A stretch of DNA of 64,000 nucleotides from UBA7657 sp049652985. GTDB taxonomy: Bacteria; Pseudomonadota; Alphaproteobacteria; Micavibrionales; Micavibrionaceae. Positions 1 through 9,228 of this stretch are shown here, piece by piece. The stretch is from the NCBI GenBank assembly GCA_049652985.1, contig JBASFK010000004.1:1-64000 (forward strand), in the 5' to 3' direction. Below the pieces are notes generated by a model. The model was not told where the DNA came from, did no database searches, and worked only from the letters and a program-made list of their open reading frames with translations. Position numbers and translations under genes: made by a program. Numbering within the stretch: position 1 is the first letter of the stretch; each line of letters opens with the position of its first letter.

Positions 1-110
1 CTCTCTAAGCGCTGGCTGAAAATTCGCATTGATATTTGTCATACATAACATCCTAGACTATTAAGCATTACAATACGAATCATGGAAGGTGAGCATTCGG
101 AATGATTAGG

Positions 111-147
111 AAAAATGGTGCCGTTGATAGGAAAAGGCACCATTTTT
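111..147. terminator. Bidirectional terminator-like hairpin at the distal island end
   Basis: Arms AAAAATGGTGCC (111-122) and GGCACCATTTTT (136-147) are perfectly complementary around a 13-nt loop. Both strands end in a T-run, so it could terminate transcription either way. The distal att core lies inside this hairpin. Confidence 0.55.
115..133. repeat. Distal attachment site (displaced tRNA-Thr 3' end)
   Basis: A 19-bp exact copy of 15895-15913, beginning ATGGTGCC and ending TAGGAA. It matches the reverse complement of the tRNA-Thr acceptor 3' strand, CCA and part of the T arm, but no tRNA body follows. This is the fragment left at the far end after integration. Confidence 0.88.
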
Positions 148-200
148 AAAAACCCCTGAAATCAGGCTTATATGGCCTCAATCAGTGTCAAAACGACGAT

Positions 201-230
201 AATGTACCAAACTATGTACCAGATAGGGAC
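201..230. other. Candidate integrase arm sites, distal end
   Basis: Two TATGTACCAG-like decamers, AATGTACCAA at 201 and TATGTACCAG at 213, lie 12 bp apart and are followed by TAGGGAC (224-230). The same motif pair, spacing and TAGGGAC block occur at the other island end (15809-15844). Placement about 70-80 bp inside the att core fits arm-type binding sites of a tyrosine integrase. The role is inferred. Confidence 0.5.
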
Positions 231-260
231 TAAATTACAAAGATTTAGTAGCTCGGCTCT

Positions 261-1175
261 TTAATGCGTACGTTGCTTGCGCTCTAACTGAATCGTCGCA
301 TGTTCGATGCCGAATTTCTCTTTGAGAACATTATTTATCTTCTGCAAAGTCGAATTGTAATCAGCCGTTTCATCCAGAACCGTATGTAGCGTGACGACAG
401 GCCGTTCATTGGTCAAAGACCACGCATGAACATCATGCACATCAAAAACCCCTTCAATATCGCCTAACGCCGCGCCGATGCGTGCCGGATCAAGTCCCTC
501 AGGCGTGCCCTGAAGAAGGATGTGAGATGATTGCTTGATAATGGCCCATGCGCTTCGCAATATCAGCAAGGCAACCAGCACGGAAAGAATGGGATCGATA
601 GGCAGCCAGCCCGTTAGAAGAATAATCCCTGCCGCAATTATGGCGGCGACAGAGCCTAAAAGATCACCCATAACATGCAAGGCGGCACTACGAATATTCA
701 GGTTTTCTTTCTCGCCTCGGCTCATAATCCAAAAGCCTATGATATTCACCAAGAGCCCAACAGCAGCAACGGCAATCATAGAAATGCCGTGAATTTCACT
801 AGGGTCTAGAAGCCTTCTGACTGCTTCGATGACAATCCAACCTGCAATAGCGAAGAGAATAAGACCGTTGGCGAAGGCCGCTAAGATTTGGAAGCGATGA
901 TAGCCGAATGAGCGCTTAGGGTCGGCTGGCCTGTTGCCAATACGAAAAGCAAACCAAGCAAGGGCCAAAGCAGCAGTATCCGTGAGCATGTGCCCGGCAT
1001 CAGCTAAGAGGGCCAAGGAGCCTGATAAAATCCCACCGACAGCCTCCACGACCATAAAGCCACCAGTCAGAACCATCACCCAGAAAACGCGGCGCTCGTT
1101 ACTTAATGAGACCTTTGGCACATGATCGTGATGATGCTCTCCCTCTTCGTGAGTATGGTCGTGATCGTGCACCAT
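261..1175 (-). CDS. CDF-family cation efflux protein (CzcD-like)
   Basis: A 304-residue inner-membrane exporter of the cation diffusion facilitator family, which exchanges cytoplasmic Zn2+, Co2+ or Cd2+ for protons. The first 20 residues are almost all His, Asp and Glu, a likely metal-collecting tail. Six hydrophobic segments follow. The transmembrane metal site is visible as DAGHMLTD in TM2 and HVMGD in TM5, and the C-terminal cytoplasmic domain contains a VHDVHAWSL stretch typical of the family. It is the last gene of the island's metal operon, 3 bp after the EF-hand gene, and would lower cytoplasmic metal while CzcCBA clears the periplasm. Metal specificity cannot be read from sequence alone. 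Confidence 0.93.
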   Translation of the reverse strand: MVHDHDHTHEEGEHHHDHVPKVSLSNERRVFWVMVLTGGFMVVEAVGGILSGSLALLADAGHMLTDTAALALAWFAFRIGNRPADPKRSFGYHRFQILAAFANGLILFAIAGWIVIEAVRRLLDPSEIHGISMIAVAAVGLLVNIIGFWIMSRGEKENLNIRSAALHVMGDLLGSVAAIIAAGIILLTGWLPIDPILSVLVALLILRSAWAIIKQSSHILLQGTPEGLDPARIGAALGDIEGVFDVHDVHAWSLTNERPVVTLHTVLDETADYNSTLQKINNVLKEKFGIEHATIQLERKQRTH

Positions 1176-1178
1176 AAA

Positions 1179-1685
1179 TTAATCGTTTTCCTTGCTATAT
1201 GATCTGGGCATCTTTTCGGAGTCGCTACGGTATTCTTTTTCAGAAATTACACCGTCGCCATCACGGTCAAACTTCTGATAGCGGCCTCCGAAGTAGGCAT
1301 TGTATTCCTGTTCTGAGATTTTTCCATCTTCATTCGCATCTGCGTTCTGATAACGGTTTTCTAGACGTTTGGCTCTTTTATCAGTTGTATTGCCATAGGT
1401 CTGCTGTCCTTGAACCTTAAACCTTTCCAGAGATGCGGCAGTCTCCTCAGGTGACAAGATGCCATCCTTATTAGTATCGGCAGCATCAAACTTTTTATCG
1501 ACGCTCTTCCCAAGCTCTTCAGCCTGCAAAACCCCATCCTTATTTTTATCGAGGGCTTTCATTTCCTCAAGACGACGATCATACTTTTGCTGAATGTTGC
1601 TTGGAACGTCATCCTTTTTATCTTCCGCTTGGGCTGGAACCGACAAGGCAAATAACGCAACTGTCAAAAATAAAGCATTTCTCAT
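1179..1685 (-). CDS. Periplasmic EF-hand protein in the efflux operon
   Basis: 168 residues with a signal peptide (cleavage expected after AQA, residue 20) and four canonical 12-residue EF-hand loops starting DKNKDG (46), DTNKDG (70), DANEDG (116) and DRDGDG (140), each with Glu at position 12. It should be an exported calcium-binding, or possibly other divalent-cation-binding, protein. It lies between czcA (17 bp upstream) and the CDF gene (3 bp downstream) on the same strand, so it is probably co-transcribed. EF-hand genes are not a standard czc component; a periplasmic buffering or sensing role is inference. Confidence 0.85.
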   Translation of the reverse strand: MRNALFLTVALFALSVPAQAEDKKDDVPSNIQQKYDRRLEEMKALDKNKDGVLQAEELGKSVDKKFDAADTNKDGILSPEETAASLERFKVQGQQTYGNTTDKRAKRLENRYQNADANEDGKISEQEYNAYFGGRYQKFDRDGDGVISEKEYRSDSEKMPRSYSKEND

Positions 1686-1702
1686 TTCTTTCTCCTTTGC
1701 AG

Positions 1703-4700
1703 TTAAAATTGTTCCATAGGATCGATATCTGATTTTCTTCTTTTCTTATGCTGATAGTGGTGCTCTGCAAGCATTTCATCTTCGACCACGGCTCTGTCTT
1801 TGCCTGAGAACACTTTGTAAAGCGCAGGAAGCACCAACAATGTAAGGGCTGTCGCAGAAATAAGACCGCCGATAACAACCATAGCCAAAGGCTTTTGCAC
1901 TTCTGCGCCCGTGCCATGAGCCAAAGCCATTGGCACAAAGCCCAGAGAAGCAACCAAGGCCGTCATCAGAACAGGGCGCAAGCGGGTTAAAGCTCCCTGA
2001 ACGATTGCTTCCCGGCGCTCTACACCTTCTTCAACCAACTGGTTGATGTATGTGACCATTACAAGCCCATTTAGCACAGCAATACCAGATAGAGCGATAA
2101 AGCCGACAGCAGCAGGAATTGAGAACGGCATTCCTGCAAGGAACAATGTGAAGATGCCTCCTGAAATCGCCAAAGGAACTCCGCTAAAAACAAGCAATGC
2201 CTGCTTCGCTGATCCAAGGGCTGTAAACAGCATCATGAAGATGACAAAGAAACAGGCGGGAACGACGATCATCAACCTGTCACGCGCTGCCATCAGGTTT
2301 TCAAATTGACCGCCCCAATCGAGCCAATACCCGGCAGGCACTTGGACATTTTTGTCGATGGCTTGCTGTGCTTCTGCAACGAAGGAGCCAATATCGCGGC
2401 CTCTAACGTTTGCCTGCACAACAACGCGGCGCTTGCCATTCTCACGGCTGATCTGGTTCGGACCTTCAGACAATCGGAATGTGGCTATTTGCTTCAAGGG
2501 TACAAATGCACCGCCTTCCTCGCCATCTTCATGTGGAACAGCCACAGGGAGATTTTCGAGGGCCGATATATCCTGCCTTACAGCTTCGGGCAGACGAACA
2601 ACAATAGGAAAACGCCTGTCACCTTCAAAGATCAATCCGGCTTCGCGCCCACCAATAGCGGCTGAAATCAAATCCAGTACATCACCGATATTAAGGCCAT
2701 AGCGGGCAATCGTGTTTTTGTTAATGTCGATTTCCAGCATCGGCAGACCTGTGCTTTGCTCAACCTTTACATCGGCTGCACCGGGTACACTTCTTAATGC
2801 CCCTGCAATGCTATTTGCAGTCTTTCCAATCGTTGCAAAATCATCACCATAAACTTTTACAGCAACGTCACTACGTACCCCTGCAATCAGTTCATTGAAG
2901 CGCATCTGGATAGGTTGGGTATATTCATAGTTATTGCCTGGAACCCGGCCTACAGCCTCTGCAATTTTTTCAATCAACTCAGATTTTTCTAACCCTTGGT
3001 CTGGCCATTCACTAGGGTCTTTCAAAATAATAAACGTATCGGAAACATTTGGAGGCATAGGATCGCCTGCCATTTCAGCCGTACCTGTCTTAGCGAAAAC
3101 AAAGGCTACTTCTGGCAAGGAGCTGATGGCTTTTTCGACCTGTAACTGCATTGCCGTTGATTCCGACAGAGAAGTTGAAGGAATTCTCATGGCGTGCATT
3201 GCAATGTTTTTCTCATCCAACGTCGGAATGAATTCCTGCCCAAGCCTTAGGAAAATGAAGAGCGAAAAGGCAAAGAACAGAACTGCGCCTAAGATCATCT
3301 TCTTGGGATGATCGAGTGAGAAATTCAAAAGCGGCTCATAACCAGCCTTAGACTTTCTGATGATCCAGTTGTCCTTTTCCTCGATTTTGCCGCTTAACCA
3401 CATAGCAATCATCGCAGGAACAAAGGTAATAGAGAGGATAAACGCGAATGTCAGGGCAATAATAACGGTCATTGCCATTGGCGTGAACATCTTGCCTTCA
3501 ACGCCTGTGAAGGACAGAAGCGCCATGAAAACGATAATGATGATGATACGGCCAAAAACCATAGGCTTGACCATCTGCGCACTGGCTTCCATCACTTCAT
3601 CAAGGCGCTCTTCATGAGTGAGCAAGCGGCCTTCCTTATGCTGCTTCTCGGACAAACGCCGCAGACAGTTTTCAATGATGATAACGCCGCCATCGACAAG
3701 AAGTCCGAAGTCAAGCGCACCAAGGCTCATAAGATTGGCACTGATCCCCATTTTCACCATGCCGATCCCTGTCATGAGCATTGTAAAAGGAATGATGAGA
3801 GCTGTAATGATTGCAGCCCTGAAGTTGCCAAGCAGGAGAAACAGAACAGCAATAACGAGCAGAGCACCCTCGCCCAGATTCTTGCTAACTGTTTTAATTG
3901 TAGCCTCAACCAGATTGGTACGATCCAATACAGTTTTGGCCCGCACTCCCTGCGGTAAGGATTTTTGTATCTCGGTTAATTTTTCATCGACAGCCTTGGC
4001 AACAACGCGGCTGTTTTCACCGCGCAGCATCATGGCTGTGGCAACCACAACTTCGTGGCCGTTCTCACTTGCACTACCTGTGCGGAGCTCTTTGCCTAAG
4101 CCAACCGTTGCAACATCCTTCATGTAAATAGGAACGCCGCTACGTGTTGATAGAACGACATTGCCGATTTCTTCGCTTGTAGTCAGACGACCATCGGCAC
4201 GAACAACATAGGCTTCGCCTTTTTGCTCAAGATAGCCCGCGCCTGTACTTGCATTGTTACGCTCAAGAGCCTCAATCACATCGTTGAAGGTCAAACCCAA
4301 TGCCGCCAATTTCTGAGGGTCGGGCTGGACATGGTATTGCTGCGCATAGCCACCAATGGAATCGACTGCGGCCACGCCTTTTACTGTTTTAATCTGCGGG
4401 CCAATAATCCAGTCCTGCACAGTGCGTAGATACATCGCCTTTTCAAATTCAGACGTAAGTTTTAAGCCTTCAGGCGTTGTATATGGCTGATCAGGTTTTT
4501 CGTATTCGACGGTCCACATATAGATTTCGCCAAGACCCGTTGAAATAGCCCCCATTACCACTTCTGCGCCTTCAGGCAGGCTCTCTTTGGCTGTAGCAAG
4601 GCGTTCATTGACCTGTGCGCGGGCAAAATAAATATCAACGCTGTCCTCGAAGATAACCGTAACTTGCGCAAAGCCGTTACGGGACATGGAACGGGTTTCG

Positions 4701-4939
4701 ATCAAGCCGGGAATACCAGCCATGGCCGTTTCAATCGAGTATGTAACCTGTTTCTCCACCTCAAACGGCGAGAGCGCGGGAACTTCGACATTAATCTGAA
4801 CCTGATTGTTTGTAATATCAGGCACAGCATCAATCGGAAGTTGGCCCAATGCATAAACGCCATAAGCTGACACCGTTATCGTTAACATGAGAATTAACAA
4901 ACGGTGAGCAATAGAAAAACGTAAAATTTTCTCGATCAT
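1703..4939 (-). CDS. czcA: CzcA/CusA-type heavy-metal RND efflux pump
   Basis: A 1078-residue inner-membrane proton-driven RND pump of the heavy-metal efflux family, length typical. The N-terminal helix (residues 10-30) leads into a porter domain, then TM2-6, a second porter domain and TM8-12. TM4 carries the HME signature DFGLLVDGG with the paired Asp residues of the proton relay. With CzcB and CzcC it forms a trimeric trans-envelope complex that exports divalent cations. It follows czcB by 18 bp. The TM4 pattern with two Asp separated by three residues favours divalent cations (Czc-like) over Cu+/Ag+ (Cus-like); the exact metal is inferred. Confidence 0.93.
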   Translation of the reverse strand: MIEKILRFSIAHRLLILMLTITVSAYGVYALGQLPIDAVPDITNNQVQINVEVPALSPFEVEKQVTYSIETAMAGIPGLIETRSMSRNGFAQVTVIFEDSVDIYFARAQVNERLATAKESLPEGAEVVMGAISTGLGEIYMWTVEYEKPDQPYTTPEGLKLTSEFEKAMYLRTVQDWIIGPQIKTVKGVAAVDSIGGYAQQYHVQPDPQKLAALGLTFNDVIEALERNNASTGAGYLEQKGEAYVVRADGRLTTSEEIGNVVLSTRSGVPIYMKDVATVGLGKELRTGSASENGHEVVVATAMMLRGENSRVVAKAVDEKLTEIQKSLPQGVRAKTVLDRTNLVEATIKTVSKNLGEGALLVIAVLFLLLGNFRAAIITALIIPFTMLMTGIGMVKMGISANLMSLGALDFGLLVDGGVIIIENCLRRLSEKQHKEGRLLTHEERLDEVMEASAQMVKPMVFGRIIIIIVFMALLSFTGVEGKMFTPMAMTVIIALTFAFILSITFVPAMIAMWLSGKIEEKDNWIIRKSKAGYEPLLNFSLDHPKKMILGAVLFFAFSLFIFLRLGQEFIPTLDEKNIAMHAMRIPSTSLSESTAMQLQVEKAISSLPEVAFVFAKTGTAEMAGDPMPPNVSDTFIILKDPSEWPDQGLEKSELIEKIAEAVGRVPGNNYEYTQPIQMRFNELIAGVRSDVAVKVYGDDFATIGKTANSIAGALRSVPGAADVKVEQSTGLPMLEIDINKNTIARYGLNIGDVLDLISAAIGGREAGLIFEGDRRFPIVVRLPEAVRQDISALENLPVAVPHEDGEEGGAFVPLKQIATFRLSEGPNQISRENGKRRVVVQANVRGRDIGSFVAEAQQAIDKNVQVPAGYWLDWGGQFENLMAARDRLMIVVPACFFVIFMMLFTALGSAKQALLVFSGVPLAISGGIFTLFLAGMPFSIPAAVGFIALSGIAVLNGLVMVTYINQLVEEGVERREAIVQGALTRLRPVLMTALVASLGFVPMALAHGTGAEVQKPLAMVVIGGLISATALTLLVLPALYKVFSGKDRAVVEDEMLAEHHYQHKKRRKSDIDPMEQF

Positions 4940-4957
4940 GATTTAATCTTCCAATTC

Positions 4958-6256
4958 CTAATGGCTATGTTCGGCTTCGGCTTTGCCAAATTCTGCTTTT
5001 AAAGTAAATGTGCCGCTAATAGCGACCGCTTCTCCAGAATTCAGGCCGGATACAATTTCGACATGATGACTATCTTCGCGGCCCAGACCTACGGCTCTTT
5101 TCTCAAAGCCTTTGTCGCCCAGAACAAAAACAACATTCTGCCCTTCGATACTCTGTATGGCTTCCTTGGGAATCATGATTGCTGCATCTTGTGCTGATGT
5201 GGCAATGGCGGCATTGGCGAATTCACCCGGCCTCCATATTCCATCTGCATTGTCGAGCTGGATAATGGCTTTTGCAGAACGAGTTTCGGGATCAATCGCA
5301 GGGCTGATAAAAATCAATTTGCCTTCTGCTTTACCGCCGCTCCCCACGATGTTCGCCATCTGGCCTTCCTTGACGAAAGGCAAATCACCGGGCGCAATCG
5401 CCGTTTCAACCCAGACCACGCTCAAATCAGCGACTGTAAAAGCTGTATGCGTTGTATCGACATATTCGCCCAAGGTCAGTTCACGGGCTATAATGCGCCC
5501 TGCCAATGGCGCTTTCAGTTTGTGAAAGCGGGCATTTCCGTTCCCACTTACATCGCCCTCATGACCTAACGCTTGTAATTTCTGTTTTGCAAGATCAAGG
5601 CGAATGTTCGCTTCCTGATGCGCATTCTTGGCATTCAGGTAATCTTGCTCGGCGGTGATTTTCTTATCCCATAAGGATTTTTCACGATTGAATGTGGTGC
5701 CTGCCAGTTCCTCAGCACGTTTTGCGGCCAAGAAATCTGCTACTGCTTCAGCCATCTCACGGCTTTCAATCAGGGCAAGCACTTCGCCTTTTTCTACTGT
5801 GTCACCCAAGTTCTTAAGCGCTTCGGTCACAACACCTTCGACCTTTGGAACAATCTGCGCCATACGATCAGCCGCCGCGACAATCTTACCCGGAACATTT
5901 ACTTCCCGCGCCAGTTCACCGGGACCGACTTCTGAGATTTTAATTCCAGCAGCAGTCAGTTGGGCATCATCGAGTTTTACGATTCCTTCCTCCTCATGAC
6001 CTCCTTCCCCATGTTCGCCGCCTTCTTGGTGGCCTGCTTCCTCATGGCTTTCTTCGCCACCTTCCTCATGCCCATGACCGTGTTGCTCTTCTTTTCCTTC
6101 GTCATGCTTTACTTCGCCTTCTTCATGACCATGTTCGTCACCATGCTCTTCGGCGGCATGACTTGGCGGCACGAATTCCTTGTAAGCAAAAGCACCGATC
6201 AATGCGCCTATGGCAACAGAGGTAATTAAAAAGGTTTTTAGTTTCGTCTTTCTCAT
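4958..6256 (-). CDS. czcB: CzcB-type periplasmic adaptor, His-rich N-terminus
   Basis: 432-residue membrane fusion protein linking CzcA to CzcC. An N-terminal hydrophobic signal or anchor (about residues 10-30) is followed by an extremely His/Glu/Gly-rich stretch (about 35-95) likely to bind metal ions in the periplasm. Next come the barrel-sandwich halves, a helical hairpin (about 165-230) and the beta-barrel and membrane-proximal domains expected of RND adaptors; the C-terminus again ends in His residues. Its start overlaps the czcC stop by 4 bp, so the two are translationally coupled. Confidence 0.92.
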   Translation of the reverse strand: MRKTKLKTFLITSVAIGALIGAFAYKEFVPPSHAAEEHGDEHGHEEGEVKHDEGKEEQHGHGHEEGGEESHEEAGHQEGGEHGEGGHEEEGIVKLDDAQLTAAGIKISEVGPGELAREVNVPGKIVAAADRMAQIVPKVEGVVTEALKNLGDTVEKGEVLALIESREMAEAVADFLAAKRAEELAGTTFNREKSLWDKKITAEQDYLNAKNAHQEANIRLDLAKQKLQALGHEGDVSGNGNARFHKLKAPLAGRIIARELTLGEYVDTTHTAFTVADLSVVWVETAIAPGDLPFVKEGQMANIVGSGGKAEGKLIFISPAIDPETRSAKAIIQLDNADGIWRPGEFANAAIATSAQDAAIMIPKEAIQSIEGQNVVFVLGDKGFEKRAVGLGREDSHHVEIVSGLNSGEAVAISGTFTLKAEFGKAEAEHSH

Positions 6257-7530
6257 TGGCTTATTTCCTTATTAGAAAATTGAGTGTTTGCGTGAATTGC
6301 ACTAAGGCGCTCCAGAACAGCGCGTTGCTGGTGGTAATCGAGAACAGCTTCATTAAACTGCCTGCGGGCATCGAACAGGGTTCTTTGCGCATCCAGAACT
6401 TCCAGATAACCAAATTTACCTGCGTCATAACCACCGCGTGCGAATTGGAATGCTTCTTCTGCGCCCGGTAAAACAGACGCTTGCAACGCGCTTGCTTCAC
6501 GGTAAGCACTTGTGTAGTTCCCATAGGTTTCAATCAATGCCGTTTGAAGCGATAACTGGCCACTACGTTGATCAAGCTTGGCTGCATTCAATTCATGTCC
6601 TGCACGCTCGATACCCGCACGGTTTATATTGAAAACAGGAATTGGAAGCGAAACGCCTGCTACAAAAGCTTGGGTGTCATCTTCACGGAATTGCCTCACT
6701 CCCAAGCTTACGGTCGGATCAGGTAAAACATTTGCTTTTTCCAAAGACAATGCTGCTTGCGCCTGTGTAACGCCAGCTTCCAGAGTTTGAGCATCTGGTG
6801 TCTGCGCGACATGAGCCTGATAGATTTCCAAGGGCTCTGGTTCTGTCACAGCAGCAAGGCTTCCGGGTTGGACTACAAAATCGACTGTATCGCTTCCCAT
6901 TAAAGCGCCTAGAGTTTGCTTCTTCGCGATTGCCATTCTTCGGGCACGATCAAGCGCAATCTCACTGGATGATAATTCAATTTCAGCTTTGTTTTTCTGA
7001 ATAGGCGGCTCTTTACCTGCCTCTACCTTGGCGGCAACGCTGTCACGTACCTCGGTGGCAAGGCCGCGCTCTTCTTCAAGAATAGATAATTCCTGCTGCG
7101 CTGCGACAAGCTCTGCATAAGCAACCGTTACATCACGAATTAAATCAAGCTGCGCGGTATCCCGTTCAAAATAAGAACGCGCTCTTTCGCTTTCTGCAAT
7201 ATTAACCCGGCTTCCGCGCTTTCCCGGCAGTTCAATCAGTTGTTCAACGCCATAAGTAATCTCGGCAGAATCCATGCCTTCAAGTTCATCATCTCCATAG
7301 ATATTTTCGGCCTCAATCGATAATTCTGGATTGGGTAATGCACCTGCCTGTGATCTGTTAGCAGAAGCTGCATCAGCGCGGCTTCCTGATGCAGCAAGAA
7401 CAGGGGATTTTTCTAAGGCCCATGCAATGGCCTGATCCAAAGCAAGCGCGGATGGTATTGGTTTTTCTTGAGCAGAAGCCGGGAGCGACAAGGCAATAAA
7501 GCCCGCAGCCAGCATAATCAATCGAGTCAT
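6253..7530 (-). CDS. czcC: CzcC-type outer-membrane efflux protein (TolC family)
   Basis: Outer-membrane channel partner of CzcBA. The ORF is open to 7563, but the ATG at 7530 has an AAGGA ribosome site about 10 nt upstream and starts directly at a clean signal peptide (MTRLIMLAAGF... ending ASA), so it is preferred, giving 425 residues. Two OEP repeats rich in Ala/Gln/Glu heptads (about 30-215 and 235-410) match the alpha-barrel of the TolC family. It is preceded by the CzcI-like gene and overlaps czcB by 4 bp. Confidence 0.9.
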   Translation of the reverse strand: MTRLIMLAAGFIALSLPASAQEKPIPSALALDQAIAWALEKSPVLAASGSRADAASANRSQAGALPNPELSIEAENIYGDDELEGMDSAEITYGVEQLIELPGKRGSRVNIAESERARSYFERDTAQLDLIRDVTVAYAELVAAQQELSILEEERGLATEVRDSVAAKVEAGKEPPIQKNKAEIELSSSEIALDRARRMAIAKKQTLGALMGSDTVDFVVQPGSLAAVTEPEPLEIYQAHVAQTPDAQTLEAGVTQAQAALSLEKANVLPDPTVSLGVRQFREDDTQAFVAGVSLPIPVFNINRAGIERAGHELNAAKLDQRSGQLSLQTALIETYGNYTSAYREASALQASVLPGAEEAFQFARGGYDAGKFGYLEVLDAQRTLFDARRQFNEAVLDYHQQRAVLERLSAIHANTQFSNKEISQ

Positions 7531-7629
7531 TCTGTAAGTTCCTTGTGATAACTGAAACGCCATAATACGCGCCGCCTGACAAGGGCAGCGTTACGGGATA
7601 AAACCTTGCGGCTTTAATTCCCGTTCAGG

Positions 7630-7968
7630 TCAGACAAGGATTCGAGGGGGACGTAATAAAGAGAAAAGGAAAGCATCGGCCAGCTTTTGTTCATAAAGTG
7701 GCGACAGCGTTGCAGAAGCACTTACAAGATTTACAGACGCAGAAGATAGAAATCCCACATGTCCAGCACAGCAATTATGGCAGCTTAAATCACAGCTTTT
7801 CGCAGGAGCATCATCCTGATCTTGTGTGCTATCAGCATTTTTGCCTTGGCAATCATCACAGAGAGTAATACCAGCTTTACCATCGGAAACTGGTTCAAAT
7901 GCGTGCGCGGCGGTCATAAAACCGCTCAGAATTATTGAAAACATAAGGAAGGAAATAATCAGACGCAT
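7630..7968 (-). CDS. Small Cys-rich periplasmic protein, CzcI-like
   Basis: 112 residues with an N-terminal signal peptide (to about residue 23, AHA) and a short Cys cluster (CDDC near 37, then CDLSCHNCC near 59-67). It ends RPPRILV, resembling the RPPR tail I associate with small proteins that open czc operons (CzcI, DUF2946-like). It is the first gene of the efflux operon, about 100 bp before czcC. The family assignment is tentative; a periplasmic metal-sensing or regulatory role would fit the Cys motifs and position. Confidence 0.6.
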   Translation of the reverse strand: MRLIISFLMFSIILSGFMTAAHAFEPVSDGKAGITLCDDCQGKNADSTQDQDDAPAKSCDLSCHNCCAGHVGFLSSASVNLVSASATLSPLYEQKLADAFLFSLLRPPRILV

Positions 7969-8045
7969 GGCTATATATATAGCACTGATAAAAAAATCTA
8001 CAATTAGTTTCGCAATTCAAACTTTACGCGTCTGGTTTTTTTAAT

Positions 8046-8059
8046 TGAACCGGGGTTCA
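8046..8059. repeat. TGAACC-GG-GGTTCA inverted repeat, copy 1
   Basis: A 14-bp element with 6-bp inverted arms just after the resolvase stop. A matching copy lies at 14005-14018 over the integrase stop in inverted orientation; the flanking AATTA is also conserved. It may be a terminator stem or a protein-binding site. Confidence 0.5.
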
Positions 8060-8064
8060 GATTT

Positions 8065-8622
8065 TTACTGGTCATTGCTACCTGTCAGAATGCGATAAAC
8101 TGAGGATCGACCTATTTCTAGCCGCCGAGCTATTTCAGCAGGTGCAATGCCTTCTCCTGTCAACTTCCGTATCTCCGCAGCTTTTCCTCGCGCCGTAGGT
8201 GCCCGGCCCCGGTATTTCCCATCGGCCTTGGCCTTAGCGATGCCTTCACGCTGGCGCTCTAGCATTGTTTCCCGTTCAAACTGAGCAATCGCGCCCATGA
8301 CATTTAAAACCAGCTTGCCCGTCGCCTGAGCCGTATTAATGCCAAGATCGAGGATTTGCAGGTTCGCCTTTTTCTTATCCAGCGCCTCGACAATCTGGCC
8401 GAGGTGAATAACGGAGCGAGCGAGCCTATCCAGCTTTGCAACAACCAGCGTGTCACCCTCCCTGACGAAATCCAGCGCCGCCTCCAGTTCCTTTCTTTCA
8501 CCGACTGATGATGTTTGCTCCGAAAATATTTTCTCGCATCCCATCGTCCTGAGATCGCGGATTTGAGCCTCCAGCCCGGCTTCCTGTTCTAGTGTACTGG
8601 TTCTAGCGTATCCGATTTTCAT
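8065..8622 (-). CDS. Serine recombinase, resolvase/invertase family
   Basis: 185 residues, the usual size for Tn3-type resolvases and DNA invertases. The catalytic Ser is in YARTST (Ser9), the conserved Arg motif DRLARS is near residue 70, and the long E helix (FERETMLERQREG) is near 125. A C-terminal helix-turn-helix (about 155-180, PAEIARRLEIGRSSVYRIL) binds DNA. It is separated from the efflux operon by about 95 bp. No transposase is next to it, so it may be a relic of a transposon that brought the metal genes, or it may act on a res-like site upstream. Confidence 0.93.
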   Translation of the reverse strand: MKIGYARTSTLEQEAGLEAQIRDLRTMGCEKIFSEQTSSVGERKELEAALDFVREGDTLVVAKLDRLARSVIHLGQIVEALDKKKANLQILDLGINTAQATGKLVLNVMGAIAQFERETMLERQREGIAKAKADGKYRGRAPTARGKAAEIRKLTGEGIAPAEIARRLEIGRSSVYRILTGSNDQ

Positions 8623-8656
8623 ATTTGCCTTCCTTTTGGCCTAGGTTGTCCCAATA

Positions 8657-8705
8657 GAGTCCTTGACGTACTGCCGTACCGCGTCCCAAAAGGCAACGAG
8701 GACTC
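8657..8705. other. Inverted repeat upstream of resolvase (possible res site)
   Basis: GAGTCCT (8657-8663) and AGGACTC (8699-8705) form a 7-bp inverted repeat in the 140-bp gap upstream of the resolvase start. Resolvases usually act on sites next to their own gene, so this could be a recombination subsite or operator. Support is only position and symmetry. Confidence 0.25.
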
Positions 8706-8763
8706 ATATGGGATCAAATTTGGGGCAAGGAGGGCCATCCCAGAAGGGCTTGGCCTATTGGAA

Positions 8764-9180
8764 CTAAGGATATACTCGAACTAGCAATGGCTTTCTTCGT
8801 CCGACAATTTGAAGATCGATGTACAACTTGCCGTGTTTTCTGGTTTCATCGATGTGAGTGCTAAAATAATTTTCTTCATCAAAAACTAAACTAAAAGCGG
8901 AATGCCCATTGAGTTGAATATCTCCGCCATCAACATCATTACGATCTATGATCGGATGAGCTACAGGAGGCAACCTCTTTATACGCAAAACAGTCCAATA
9001 CCTGATAAGGATCGGCACGCTTGAGGGATTATATAGAGTAATAGTGTTACCGCCATGCTCGCTCGGGCGGAAATCATAATTGACCTCCACGCGCACGCGC
9101 TTCTGATAAACATCCCACATTTTAATTACGGCTAAGATGGTCGAAAGGAGAGCACCCCACCACGCTACAAATATTTCCAA
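8764..9180 (-). CDS. Unknown membrane-anchored protein
   Basis: 138 residues, not recognised. Residues 5-22 (FVAWWGALLSTILAVIKM) form one transmembrane helix at the very N-terminus. The rest looks beta-rich (alternating hydrophobic residues, an NPSSVPILIRYW stretch near 50-62), suggesting a small Ig-like cytoplasmic or periplasmic domain. It lies 48 bp after the 426-residue gene on the same strand and may belong to the same cassette as the RloC-like gene. The ATG at 9180 is the only good start. Confidence 0.55.
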   Translation of the reverse strand: MEIFVAWWGALLSTILAVIKMWDVYQKRVRVEVNYDFRPSEHGGNTITLYNPSSVPILIRYWTVLRIKRLPPVAHPIIDRNDVDGGDIQLNGHSAFSLVFDEENYFSTHIDETRKHGKLYIDLQIVGRRKPLLVRVYP

Positions 9181-9228
9181 TCATTTACCCTTTCTGCCTC
9201 GCTTGCCTTCAAAATAGCATGGCCTTAG

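Noticed and set aside
1618..1953. Frame overlapping the czcA 3' end
   Set aside because: Shadow of czcA in another frame with no ribosome site or known motif.
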